A stretch of DNA of 64,000 nt. It comes from Planctomycetota bacterium. GTDB lineage: Bacteria; Planctomycetota; J058. The notes under the pieces were generated by a model. It saw nothing but the letters and a program-made list of their open reading frames with translations, made no database searches and had not been told where the DNA came from. The stretch spans positions 243,676-307,675 of the forward strand of contig JAMLIC010000005.1 of the NCBI GenBank assembly GCA_023954375.1. Reading direction: 5' to 3'. Shown piece after piece: positions 1 through 10,029 of this stretch. Each line of letters begins with the position of its first letter. Position 1 is the first letter of the stretch. A program made the translations under genes and the position numbers.

Positions 1-711
1 GCGCCCCGTCGGGGCGCAGGACCTGGCGCAGGCGCTCGAGGACGGCGCGGCGCGTGTCGAGGTCGAAGTAGATGAGCACGTTGCGGAGCAGGGCCACGTC
101 GACGGGCGGCAGGTCGTAGCGCCGCGCCTCGACGAGGTTCAGGCGGCGGACCTCGACGAGGGCCCTGACCTCGTCGCGGACCACCCAGTCGAGCCCCTGA
201 CGCACGAAGTGCCGCAGGAGGTGGGCGGCCGGGAGGCCGCGGTTGACCTCCAGCTGGCCGTAGCGGCCCGCCGCCGCCCGCGCGAGCACGTCACGCGCGA
301 GGTCGGTGGCGATCACGCGGACCGGCCGGCCGACGCCGGCGAGGGCCTCCGTCAGCGTGATCGCCGCGCTGTAGGCCTCCTGCCCGGTCGAGGCCGCCGC
401 CGACCACACGACGAGCGGCTGGCCGGCCGGGCGGCGGGCGTGCAGGGCGGGCGCCAGGACCGCGCGCAGGACCTCGAACGGGGTCACGTCCCGGAAGAAG
501 CTCGTCTCGTGGTTGCACAGCGCCTCGACGGCCCGCTCGGCGCACGCAGGGTCGGCGGCCACGCGGCGGGCCAGGGCGTCGAGCGACTCGAGGCCGAGCT
601 CCGCGGTGAGCGGCTCGAGCCGCGCCTCGAGCAGCGCGCGCGTGTCGGGCTCGAGCACGACGCCGCAGCGCGCGCGCGCCTCGTCGCGCAGGACGCCGAA
701 GCCCTCGTCGC

Positions 712-721
<10 letters not shown>
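1..721 (-). CDS. cheR: CheR chemoreceptor methyltransferase, cut by window edge
   Basis: This should be the SAM-dependent glutamate methyltransferase that methylates the receptor of the same operon. The frame opens at a GTG (721-719), which overlaps the last codons of cheB by 10 nt, and is still open at base 1, so the C-terminus (roughly the last 30-40 residues) is missing. Visible CheR landmarks are the N-terminal helical region, the NHETSFFRD segment near residue 75, the SAM-site region SAAASTGQEAYS (the usual SxGxE form), and LLRNVLIYFD near residue 220. No in-frame stop interrupts these 240 codons. It is the last visible gene of the minus-strand che operon and has no separate promoter. 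Family assignment is secure; only the end is unseen. Confidence 0.93.
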
Positions 722-1746
<1,025 letters not shown>

Positions 1747-1748
1747 GC

Positions 1749-2131
<383 letters not shown>

Positions 2132-2135
<4 letters not shown>

Positions 2136-3826
2136 GCGAGCCTCGCCACGAGCTTCATCAGCTCGCCGGCCATGGTCGCCAGGTCGGCGGCCGCCTTCTG
2201 GGTGTCGCCGGCCCCGCCCGTCGTGGCCTGCGCCGCGGTGGCCACGCCGGAGATGTTCTTGGCGATCTCGCGCCCGCCCCGGGCCGCCTCGCTCACGTTG
2301 CGCGCGATCTCGGCCGTGGTCGCCGTCTGCTCCTCGACCGCGCCGGCGATCGCCGTCTGCAGCCCGTCGATCTTGCCGATGATCGCGCTGATCTCGCCGA
2401 TCGCGCCGACCGCCCCGCGCGCGTCGGCCTGGATCGCGTCGATCTTCTGGCCGATCTCCTCCGTCGCCCGGGCGGTCTCCTTGGCCAGCTCCTTGACCTC
2501 GTTGGCGACGACCGCGAAGCCCTTCCCTGCCTCGCCGGCGCGCGCGGCCTCGATCGTGGCGTTGAGCGCCAGGAGCTTCGTCTGCTGCGCGATCGAGGTG
2601 ATGACCTTCACCACCTTGCCGACCTCGCCGCTGCTCTCCCCCAGCTTGCCGACGGTCGCCGTGGTCGCCGTGGCCACCTGCACCCCGGCGCCGGCCACGC
2701 GCGCCGCCTCGCCCGCGTTCTTGGCGATCTCCTTGATGCTCGCGCCCATCTGCTCGGCGCCGGCGGCGACCGTCTGCAGGTTCTTGCTCACCTGGTCGGC
2801 GGCGCTCGAGACGACGCTCGCCTGGACGCTCGTCTCCTCGGCGGTGCTCGCCATCTGCCGGCTGACCTGCGTCAGCTGCTCCGACGCGCCGGCGAGCGTC
2901 TGCGCGTTGAGCGTGATCGCGTCGGCGAGCTCCTTCGCCCGGCGCTCCGCCTGCACCTTCTCCGTGACCAGCTCCCAGCTGACCATGGGGCCCAGGTAGG
3001 TCTTCTGCTGGTCGTAGATGGCCGTGACCTCGAAGCGGACGTGCTCGGGGCCGAGCGCGAACGTCGTCCGGTGGGGCAGGTTGGCGGGGTCCGAGACGAT
3101 CCGCCGGATGCGCTCGGGGCTCCTGTGGAAGATGTCGATGCTCTGGCCGACCACCTGGTCGGCCTTCACCGGCAGGTGAGCCTCCACCCCGCGCAGCGTC
3201 CGGAGCGATGCCGGGTTCATGTAGCGGATGACCAGGTCCGTGTCGGCCGCCATGACGTTCGCCGGCGAGTTCTCGACCATGCAGGTCGTGCGGTTGAGCT
3301 CGGCGAGGCGGCGCATCTCCTCCGACACGTCCTCCCAGGCGACGACGTAGCCGAGGAGGTCGCCCTCCGGCGACCAGGCGCCGTTGATCCGCGTCTTCAG
3401 GGTCACCTGCCCGAAGCGGAACACCGCCTCGTGCGGCAGGGCGGAGGGGCTGCGCAGGATGCGCTCGACCCGCCTGGGGTCGCGGTGGAAGCGGTGGATC
3501 GAGCCGCCGAGGAGGTCGTCGATGCCGACCCCGAACACGGCGCGCACCTCGCCCTCGATCCGGAGGAGCGTCGAGCGGGCGACCTCGTTCATGTAGACCA
3601 GGGTCAGGTCGAGGTCGGCCACGAAGACGTTGGCCTGCAGGGCGTCGAGGACCCCGCGCAGGCCGACGGCGCGGTCCATGAGCCCGACCGGCGGCCGCGT
3701 CGCCGGCGCGCTCCGCAGCCGCGCGTCGGGACGGGGGTGCGCGGCGCTGGCCGACGGGCGCGGCGCGGCGCCGCTCGGGCCGGGGCGGCCGCGCGCCCCG
3801 CTGAGCGCCAGCGCGCGCGGCCGCAC
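2132..3826 (-). CDS. Cytoplasmic PAS-PAS methyl-accepting chemotaxis protein
   Basis: The readable frame gives 564 residues: a Pro/Ala-rich leader, two PAS domains (about 55-165 and 180-290), then a long MCP signalling coiled coil with hairpin tip [16 protein letters not shown] and flanking methylation-type helices. There is no transmembrane segment, so it senses inside the cell. The GTG at 3826 has only a weak AAGG upstream. Four codons before it (K-V-V-N) continue the MCP frame exactly where the upstream globin frame runs out, one base out of phase. I therefore infer that the real protein is globin-PAS-PAS-MCP of about 698 residues, with a frame error near 3839. The MCP identity is secure; the true N-terminus is not. 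Confidence 0.9.
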
Positions 3827-3839
3827 GTTGACGACCTTG

Positions 3840-4229
3840 GTCCTCGAGGGCGGCGACCGCGTCGAGCGTCTCCGCCACCTCGGCCGGCGCGACCCCGGCC
3901 GCCTCGAGCGCGCGCCGCAGGTGCCCGGCCACGGCCTCGAAGTGGCGCGGCTCGATCGCCAGGCGCGCGTGCGCCTCGACCAGCGTGGGCCCGTCCCAGG
4001 CGACCGGCCCGCCGAGCGCGTGGGCGAAGAAGCGCGCCTGGCGCGCCTCGAGCCAGGCGGCGTCGACGCCCTCGAAGAAGCCGGCCAGGAGCGGGTCGGC
4101 GAGGACGCGCTCGTAGAAGTCGTGCACGACCGCCTCGATGGCCGCCTGGCCGCCGAGCCGATCGTGGAGGCTCGCGGCCCCGCCGTTCCCCGCCTTGGTC
4201 GTCGTCTGCACCGGTGACTCCTCCCTCAT
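3840..4229 (-). CDS. Truncated (group I-like) globin, probable N-terminal domain of the MCP
   Basis: From an ATG that overlaps the cheW stop (ATGA, 4229-4226), 130 codons encode a truncated-haemoglobin fold: LHDRLGG near residue 21, the B-helix [10 protein letters not shown] (Y39 at the usual distal position), the E-helix region [10 protein letters not shown], and EPRHFEAV with H96 as the likely proximal haem ligand. The frame has no stop until 1749, because after D130 it simply runs out of phase through the MCP and into the cheY frame. Skipping one C at 3839 joins it in frame to the PAS-PAS-MCP. A free globin with a read-through tail of hundreds of nonsense residues is unlikely. The probable role is haem-based O2, NO or CO sensing for the receptor. 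Confidence 0.82.
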
Positions 4230-4645
4230 GGCTCCAGCTCCAGGGCCCTGGCCGTGTCCAGCACGAGCAGCAGGCGGTCGCGCAGGGCGTGGACGCCGCG
4301 CAGGAGCGCCCGCACCCGCGGCGCCAGCGTCTCCGGCGGCGGCTCGGGGGCGGCCCCCGGCTCGAGCACGTCGCCCACGTCGTCGACGAGCAGGCTCGCC
4401 GGGCCGTCGGGCGAGCGCACGACGATGGTCATCGCCTGGGGGCCGCTCGCCGGCGGCAGCCCGAGGCGGCGGCGCAGGTCGACCGCGGCGATGAGCTGCC
4501 CGCGCAGGTTCACCAGCCCGCGGACGACCGGGTGAGCGCGCGGCACGGGCGTGAGCCCCTGCACGCGGACGACCTCCTGCACCTCGTCGACCGGCACGGC
4601 GAGGAGCAGGCCGTCCAGCTCGAACGTGCACAGCGCCGCGCTCAC
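4226..4645 (-). CDS. cheW: CheW coupling protein
   Basis: A 139-residue protein made of one CheW (SH3-like) domain. Conserved parts are the N-terminal strand around LLLAVPVDEVQEVVR, the PVVRGLVNLRGQ segment and the C-terminal LVLDTARAL strand. The GTG start overlaps the cheA stop (GTGA, 4645-4642) and its own TGA overlaps the globin ATG, so it sits in a tightly coupled cheA-cheW-receptor string. It should dock the receptor to CheA. Confidence 0.93.
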   Translation of the reverse strand: MSAALCTFELDGLLLAVPVDEVQEVVRVQGLTPVPRAHPVVRGLVNLRGQLIAAVDLRRRLGLPPASGPQAMTIVVRSPDGPASLLVDDVGDVLEPGAAPEPPPETLAPRVRALLRGVHALRDRLLLVLDTARALELEP

Positions 4646-6636
4646 GCCCCGCCCTCCAGCGCCGCGGCCACCAGCTCCGGGACGTCGAGGACCTGCGTCA
4701 CGCGCCCGGCGATCACGGCCGTCCCGGCGACCCCGCGGCGGCGGGTCGCCGGCGCGGCCGGCGCCGCGGCCCCCTCGAAGACGTCCAGGACCCGGTCGAC
4801 GGCGAGCCCGACCGCGCCCATGGGGCCGGCGACCATCACCAGCGGCACGGGGTCGGGCGGCGGGCCCGCGGCCGGCGCGCCCAGCGCCCGGCCGAGCGCG
4901 ACGAGCGGGACGACCTCGCCGCGGTGCTGGACGACGTCGCGCCCCAGCGCCCGCTCGAGCGCCGCGCGCGGGAGCTCCTCCAGCCGGGCGACCGCCTCGA
5001 GCGGCAGGGCCGCCCGCTCGGCGCCGGCCTCGACGACGAGGAGCGCCGCCCCGGCCGCCGGGCCGGACGGCGCCGCCGCGGCCGTGGCGTCGTCGCCCCG
5101 GCGCTCGCTCGCGCGGGCGACCAGGCCGGCCACGTCGAGGATGAGCGCCACGCCGCCGTCGCCGAGGACCGTCGCGCCGGCGAACAGCGGGTGCCCGGCG
5201 AGCAGGGCCCCGAGCGGCTTGACGACGATCTCCTCGGTGTCGTGCACCTCGGCGACGAGCAGGCCCAGGCGCCGCCCGTCGGCCTCGAGGACGACGACCG
5301 CGGCGTCGTCGCCCGGCGCGGCCGCGGCGGCCGCCGGGTCGTCGGGCCGGAGCTCGGCGTCGAGATGGACGAGCGAGAGGAGGCGGCCGCGCAGGCGGAA
5401 GACGGGGGCGCCGAGGACGCGCTCGACGCCGGCGTCGACGCGCACGACCTCGAGCACGTGCGCCTGCGGGAGCGCGAAGCGCTGGCCGCCGCTGGCCACG
5501 AGCAGGGCCGGGATGATCGCCAGCGTGAGCGGGATCACGAGGCGCACGGTCGTCCCGCGGCCGGGCGCGCTCATGAGCTCGACGGCGCCGCCGACCCGCT
5601 CGACGCTCGTCTTCACCGCGTCCAGGCCGACGCCGCGGCCGGAGAGCGCGGTGACGGCGCCGGCCGTGCTCAGGCCCGGGCGGAGCGCCAGCGCCAGGAG
5701 CTCGCGCTCGGGCAGCCGCCCGGCCTCCTCGCGCGTGAGCTGCCCGGCCGTGACGGCGCGGTCGGCCAGCGCGCGAGGGTCGAGGCCCGCCCCGTCGTCG
5801 TGGACCTCGATGACGACCTTGCCGCCCTCGTGGCGCGCGCGCAGCGCGATGCGCCCCTCCTCGGGCTTGCCGGCGGCGCGCCGCGCCGCCGGCGGCTCGA
5901 GGCCGTGGTCGATGGCGTTGCGGACGAGGTGACCGAGGGGCCCGCGGACCGCCTCGATGAGGGCGCGGTCGAGCTCGGTCTCGCCGCCCTCGACGTCGAC
6001 CCGCGCCCGCTTCGCCAGGGCGGCGGCGAGGTCGCGCGCCACCCGGCGCAGCGGCCCCCAGAGCGTGCCGATCGGCTGGAGGCGGGTGCGCATCACCTCG
6101 CCCTGGAGGTCCGACGTCACCTGGTCGAGGCGCTGCGAGGCCGCGACGAGCGGCCCGGCGACGGCGCCGGCGGCGAGCTGGAGGAGCTGGTTGCGCACGA
6201 GGACGAGCTCGCCCGTCAGGTCCATGAGCCGGTCCATGGCGGCCACGTCGACGCGCACGCTCGCCTCGCCCGCCTCCCGCCCCGCCTCCGCCCCGGGCGC
6301 CGCCTGCGCGGCCGGCTCGAGCGCGTCGAGGCCCGCCCGCAGGCGGTCGACGAGGCCGAGCAGCGTCCCCACGGGCTCGCCTGCGAGCTCCAGCGCGCCG
6401 GCGCGAGCGGCCGCCAGCAGCTCCTCCCCCTCGTGGGCGAGGGCCTCGAGCGCCGCCAGGCCGAGGAAGCCGGCGGTGCCCTTGAGCGTGTGCAGCGCGC
6501 GGAAGGCCGCGTCGACGCGTGGCCGGGCCGTGGGGTCGCGCTCGAGGGCCAGGAGCTCGGCCTCGACCAGGGCGAGGCCCTCGCGGCTCTCGGCGAGGAA
6601 CTCCTGCAGGGCGAGCCGCTGCGCGGGGTCGGTCAC
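4642..6636 (-). CDS. cheA: CheA histidine kinase with two CheW-type regulatory domains
   Basis: The protein has 664 residues. The order is Hpt domain (about 5-105, phospho-histidine H49 in RALHTLKG), a short Ala/Pro linker, the dimerisation helices (about 128-200), the HATPase domain with N-box LVRNAIDHGLEPP and glycine boxes DDGAGLD and SGRGVGLD, a CheW domain (about 390-515) and a second degenerate CheW-like domain (about 540-660). There is no room for a P2 CheY-binding domain between Hpt and dimerisation domain. The tandem regulatory domain may let it bind two array partners. The GTG start overlaps the stop of the upstream RsbT-like gene (GTGA). Confidence 0.95.
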   Translation of the reverse strand: MTDPAQRLALQEFLAESREGLALVEAELLALERDPTARPRVDAAFRALHTLKGTAGFLGLAALEALAHEGEELLAAARAGALELAGEPVGTLLGLVDRLRAGLDALEPAAQAAPGAEAGREAGEASVRVDVAAMDRLMDLTGELVLVRNQLLQLAAGAVAGPLVAASQRLDQVTSDLQGEVMRTRLQPIGTLWGPLRRVARDLAAALAKRARVDVEGGETELDRALIEAVRGPLGHLVRNAIDHGLEPPAARRAAGKPEEGRIALRARHEGGKVVIEVHDDGAGLDPRALADRAVTAGQLTREEAGRLPERELLALALRPGLSTAGAVTALSGRGVGLDAVKTSVERVGGAVELMSAPGRGTTVRLVIPLTLAIIPALLVASGGQRFALPQAHVLEVVRVDAGVERVLGAPVFRLRGRLLSLVHLDAELRPDDPAAAAAAPGDDAAVVVLEADGRRLGLLVAEVHDTEEIVVKPLGALLAGHPLFAGATVLGDGGVALILDVAGLVARASERRGDDATAAAAPSGPAAGAALLVVEAGAERAALPLEAVARLEELPRAALERALGRDVVQHRGEVVPLVALGRALGAPAAGPPPDPVPLVMVAGPMGAVGLAVDRVLDVFEGAAAPAAPATRRRGVAGTAVIAGRVTQVLDVPELVAAALEGGA

Positions 6637-7277
6637 GCCACCGCCCCCCGCCCGCCGATGTGGAACGCGGCCCGGATCCTCGCCGCGCCGCCCGGCGCGG
6701 CCTCGTCGACCTCGAACTCGTCGGCGATGTGGCGCACGTGCCGGGGGCTGAGCCAGGGGGCGGACCCGACCCGCACGTCGTCCCCCCGCCGGGCGGCGCC
6801 CGGGCCGAGCGTGGCCACGGCCACCAGCCCCCGCGGCGCCGCGAGGACGACGCGGAGCTCCAGGCGACCGCCCCCCGTCGCGGCCACCGTGCGCGCGCAG
6901 TCCTGGACGACCAGGGCCACCTTCGTCCGATGGCCAGGGCTGAAGCCAAGCTTGGTCGCCAGCGCGACGGTCTCCGCCCGGGCGAGCTCGGCGTCGTCCT
7001 GCGCGCGGATCGCGAGCGTCAGGTCGCGCGGGAACAGGTGGAGCGCCTCGCCGGTGGCCGCGTCGAGCTCCCTCAGCAGGTCGAGGGCGGCCTCGCCCAG
7101 GCAGATCCAGGCGTTGAGCACGACGAGCCCGGCGACGGCATCCACCTGCGGGCTGCCGGCGCTGGGACGGGCGGGCAGGGCCTCGACGACGCGGCGCAGC
7201 GTCGGGGTGACGAACATGCGGCGCTCGAGGGCGGCCAGGAGGCGCGCGGCGTCGGTCGTCCCGTGCTCGAGCTCCAT
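6633..7277 (-). CDS. RsbT-like HATPase-fold protein, first gene of che operon 1
   Basis: I choose the ATG at 7277 (214 residues). The first 110 residues are helical and unrecognised. From about residue 115 the sequence follows the small serine-kinase/anti-sigma ATPase pattern: KVALVVQDCARTV stands where RsbT has its N-box helix (usually SELARN), and the C-terminal RHIADEFEVDE followed by GGAARIRA closely resembles the RsbT ending. The N-box asparagine appears to be threonine, so Mg-ATP binding may be altered. Its TGA overlaps the cheA GTG. A stressosome-type switch protein heading a chemotaxis operon suggests an extra regulatory input into CheA. The fold call is moderate; the function is inference. 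Confidence 0.6.
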   Translation of the reverse strand: MELEHGTTDAARLLAALERRMFVTPTLRRVVEALPARPSAGSPQVDAVAGLVVLNAWICLGEAALDLLRELDAATGEALHLFPRDLTLAIRAQDDAELARAETVALATKLGFSPGHRTKVALVVQDCARTVAATGGGRLELRVVLAAPRGLVAVATLGPGAARRGDDVRVGSAPWLSPRHVRHIADEFEVDEAAPGGAARIRAAFHIGGRGAVA

Positions 7278-7305
7278 CCACCCCCCCGCCCCTTCGTGCG
7301 AGGGG

Positions 7306-7334
7306 AACGTAGACGTTTCGATCACTGACAACAA
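7306..7334 (-). promoter_or_regulatory. Candidate promoter and operator of che operon 1
   Basis: On the minus strand TTGTTG (7334-7329) and TACGTT (7311-7306) are 17 nt apart, about 30 nt upstream of the ATG at 7277, inside an unusually AT-rich stretch. The -10 overlaps a perfect palindrome AACGT-AG-ACGTT (7306-7317), a plausible operator. Seen in sequence; promoter activity is inferred. Confidence 0.45.
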
Positions 7335-7467
7335 TCCTGATGAAAACACCATGGAGGCAGTGCAATTTCGTCATGCTGAAGGCTGCCAGCTAACGCAGGT
7401 GGATCATGGAAGGGAGTGGACTCGTGGTTACGGTTGGGCAGGAACGGGTCGGGAGGGCGATGGGCGA

Positions 7468-8112
7468 GTGCAGAGTGGTGACCTCCAACGGTTGACGGCC
7501 GCGATCGACGGCGCGGCGTTCCTGGCCGACCCCGAGGGGCACATCGAGGCCTGGAGCGCCGGGGCGCAGCGGCTGCTCGGCTACTCCGCCGACCAGGTGC
7601 TCGGCCGCCCGTGCCACGCCCTCTTCGACGGCCGCGACCTGTTCGGGAACCGCTACTGCGTGCCGGGCTGCCCCATCCTCCACGCGTGCCGCGCGGGCGA
7701 CGCGCCGCGCCCGCACGAGCTGTCGCTGCGCCGGGCCGACGGCTCGTACGCGACCTACGTGTGCGTCGCGACGCGGGTGCGCGAGTCGCCGGCGGCGCGG
7801 GCGCACCTGCTCTATCAGCTCTTCGAACGCGCCGCGCCGGTCGAGGCCCGCAGGCCGGAGCGCGCGCCGTCGCCGAGGCTGCCGGCCGCCGCGAAGACCC
7901 CCCTCGACCGCCTCTCGCCGCGCGAGCGCCAGGTCCTGACCCAGCTCGCGCGGGGCGCGAGCACCCAGGACGCCGCGACGACGCTGCGGATCAGCCCGAC
8001 GACGCTGCGCAACCACGTGCAGGCGATCCTGCGCAAGCTGGCCGTCGGCTCCAAGCTGGAGGCCGTGGTCCTCGCCTACAAGCACGGGCTCGCCGGGCGC
8101 GACCCGGTGTGA
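7468..8112 (+). CDS. PAS-LuxR family transcription regulator (cysteine-bearing PAS)
   Basis: The protein has 214 residues from GTG 7468, with a GGGAGG element 11-16 nt upstream. The frame stays open further upstream (an ATG lies at 7351), so the start is tentative. Residues 1-110 form a PAS domain starting DGAAFLADPEG. It contains a cysteine group, NRYCVPGCPILHAC, which is often seen in PAS-LuxR regulators and could bind a metal or act in redox. A linker leads to a C-terminal LuxR/GerE HTH with SPRERQVLTQLARG and the recognition-helix region SPTTLRNHVQAILRKL. It diverges from che operon 1 and may regulate it. Confidence 0.85.
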   Translation: MQSGDLQRLTAAIDGAAFLADPEGHIEAWSAGAQRLLGYSADQVLGRPCHALFDGRDLFGNRYCVPGCPILHACRAGDAPRPHELSLRRADGSYATYVCVATRVRESPAARAHLLYQLFERAAPVEARRPERAPSPRLPAAAKTPLDRLSPRERQVLTQLARGASTQDAATTLRISPTTLRNHVQAILRKLAVGSKLEAVVLAYKHGLAGRDPV

Positions 8113-8180
8113 TCGCGGCTGCGGCGGAGGCTGGGGCGCTCGCTCGCTGCAAAGACGCGGTGGGGTGCGCTCGGAGGCGG
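8110..8180 (+). repeat. Dispersed intergenic repeat, copy A
   Basis: It begins at the stop codon of the preceding gene with TGATCGCGGCTGCGGC, a 16-nt word found identically at 43106. It continues with GCTGC, GACGCGG and GGTGCGCTCGGAGGC, in the same order as copy B. Other members are at 60567 and 63897. Its function is unknown. Confidence 0.55.
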
Positions 8181-8242
8181 CCTGGCCGTCTGCGAGGACG
8201 GCCGAGCGCGCGCAGAGAGGCCACCGGTCCTGACCCGCGCTC

Positions 8243-8276
8243 AATGTTGACACATTCTGTACGCATACGGTACACT
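8243..8276 (+). promoter_or_regulatory. Sigma70-type promoter with two overlapping dyads
   Basis: TTGACA (8247-8252) and TACACT (8271-8276) are separated by 18 nt, 25 nt before the GTG at 8302. The -35 lies inside the inverted repeat AATGT-TGAC-ACATT (8243-8256). The spacer and -10 contain a second one, TGTAC-N7-GTACA (8258-8274). Two dyads at these positions look like operators for a repressor or for LuxR-type autoregulation. Confidence 0.65.
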
Positions 8277-8301
8277 GCTGAGGTCGCCGAGGACGTGGAG
8301 C

Positions 8302-8901
8302 GTGGTGGACTTCGAGGTCGGTGCGGTGGACGGGGTCCGGGGGCTCCTGCGCCGCGTGCGCGGAGCGGTGTTCATCGCCGACGCCGACGGGACCATCGTC
8401 GCGTGGAGCCCGGAGGCGGCCGCCCGGCTGGGGCACGCGGAGGCGGCGGCGCTCGGGCGGCGCTGCGGCGACCTCCTCGGCTGCGACGGCGACAGGTCGT
8501 GGGCGGTCGACGGCCCGCTGCTCGGGCCCGTGCACGCGGGGCGCGTGCCGGCGCCGCAGGCGCTCGCGCTCCGGCGGGCCGACGGAGCGCGGCTGCGCGC
8601 GCTGGTCGGCTGCACGGTGCTGGTGACGCCGGTCCCCGGGCGGCCATGGCTGCTCGTGCAGCTGCACGAGCCGGGGCCCGCGGCGGGGCCCGCGGCGCGC
8701 GGCGAGGGGCCCGCGCTGTCGCGGCGCGAGCGCGAGGTGCTCGCGCTCCTCGCCCATGGCGCGCGGGGCGAGGAGATCGCGGCGCGCCTGGGGATCGCCC
8801 GGGCGACGGTGCGCAACCACGTGCAGCGCATGTTCCGCAAGCTCGACGTCCGCTCGCGCGTCGAGGCGGTCGCCCGCGCCTACCGCGACGGGCTGGTGTG
8901 A
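8302..8901 (+). CDS. PAS-LuxR family transcription regulator, second copy
   Basis: A 199-residue paralogue of the upstream regulator with the same layout. The PAS domain (about 10-115) begins RGAVFIADADG, and the C-terminal LuxR HTH contains SRREREVLALLAHG and ARATVRNHVQRMFRKL. The cysteine group of the first copy is reduced here to two cysteines (CGDLLGC). The start could be either of two adjacent GTGs (8302 or 8305). It has its own strong promoter. Its 3' end overlaps the 3' end of the convergent HEAT-type gene by 22 bp. Confidence 0.85.
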   Translation: MVDFEVGAVDGVRGLLRRVRGAVFIADADGTIVAWSPEAAARLGHAEAAALGRRCGDLLGCDGDRSWAVDGPLLGPVHAGRVPAPQALALRRADGARLRALVGCTVLVTPVPGRPWLLVQLHEPGPAAGPAARGEGPALSRREREVLALLAHGARGEEIAARLGIARATVRNHVQRMFRKLDVRSRVEAVARAYRDGLV

Positions 8902-10010
8902 GCCGCCCCGAGCTCGTCGAGGACCGCCGGGGCGAGGACGACCGGTCGCGGCGCAGGGCGCCCGCGAGCGCGCGGCGCGCCGGGTCCGGGTGCTCGGCCT
9001 CCAGCCGGCGCAGCGCCGCGCCGGCGCCGGCCCAGGCCAGCGCCGCCAGGGCGCCGCGCGCGGCCTCGTCGGGCGCCTCGCGCGCGAGCGCCTCGAGCCG
9101 CGCCAGCGCCTCGGGCCCGGCCGCTCGCCGAGCGCCCGCAGGGCGGCGCGCTGGACCGCGGGCCGCGGGTCGTCGAGGGCGAGGCCCACGCGGCGGAGGG
9201 CGCCGAGGACCCCCAGCCCTCGACCGCGACCGCCGCCCGCGCGGCGTCGGGCGCGTCGACGTCGGCCGCCAGCGCCTCGGCCGCCGCCCCCGGGTCGAGC
9301 GCCGCGAGCGCCTCGGCCGCAGCGCGCCGCGCCGCGACGGGCGCGGCGGGCGCCCGCGCCGCGCGCAGCAGCGGGGCGACCAGCGCCGGGTCGTCCACCC
9401 GCGCGGCCAGGCGGGCCAGGTCGGGCGTCGGCCCGCCGTCGAGCGCCCGCCCGAGCGCGCCGACCTCGCCTGCGCCGGGCGAGAGCGCCTGGAATGCGAG
9501 CAGGTCGAGGGCCGCGTCGGCGCGCACGCGCTCGGCCGCCGGGCACGCGGCGCCGGGGGCCTCGAGCTGGCGGAACAACGCCCGCTCGAGCGCGCGCGGG
9601 TCGCCGCCGATCGTCGGCGCCCGGCTCGCGACCGCCTCCTTGATCAGCGCGAGCGCGCCGTCGTCGGGGAGGCGCACCGCCTGCCACACGCTGACGGGCG
9701 CCTCGACGCCGTCGCGCCCGAGCGCCAGGAGGAGCAGCAGCCGCTCCCCCGCCCGGGCGCGGAGGTCACACGCGACCTCGTGCGACAGGTCGAGCCGCAG
9801 GGCGTCGGGCGTGGCCGGCCCGCGCAGGCGCTCGAGGACGGTCAACCCGAGCGCGTCGCCGCGCGCGTCGTCGACGCGGACGACGAGGGCCAGGTCGAGG
9901 TCGTCGACCAGCCTGCCGAGGGTCACGGCGTCGCGGTCGACGAGCGACGCGCCCGCCGGCGGCGCGGCGACGAGCAGGAGCGAGGCGACGAGGCCGAGGT
10001 GCGTGCGCAT
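8880..10010 (-). CDS. Exported HEAT-repeat-like protein with three apparent frameshifts
   Basis: The ATG at 10010 follows a GGAGG site and begins a signal peptide (LGLVASLLLVAAPPAGA). A domain of about 100 residues follows, then Ala/Leu-rich HEAT-type helices. The reading frame breaks near 9217, near 9116 and near 8943. At each point one base is missing relative to a frame that continues sensible HEAT helices, for example LGVLGALRRVGLALDD and then LARLEALAREAPDE. Three single-base losses restore the original frame, which ends at 8880 with VLDELGAAHTSPSR. This is either a sequence with GC-homopolymer indels or a decaying gene. It sits 19 nt downstream of the metzincin lipoprotein gene. Its function is unknown. 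Confidence 0.65.
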   Translation of the reverse strand: MRTHLGLVASLLLVAAPPAGASLVDRDAVTLGRLVDDLDLALVVRVDDARGDALGLTVLERLRGPATPDALRLDLSHEVACDLRARAGERLLLLLALGRDGVEAPVSVWQAVRLPDDGALALIKEAVASRAPTIGGDPRALERALFRQLEAPGAACPAAERVRADAALDLLAFQALSPGAGEVGALGRALDGGPTPDLARLAARVDDPALVAPLLRAARAPAAPVAARRAAAEALAALDPGAAAEALAADVDAPDAARAAVAVEGWGSSAPSAAWASPSTTRGPRSSAPPCGRSASGRARGAGAARGARARGARRGRARRPGGAGLGRRRRGAAPAGGRAPGPGAPRARGRPAPRPVVLAPAVLDELGAAHTSPSR

Positions 10011-10029
10011 GGGGGAGTCCTCCGGCGGC

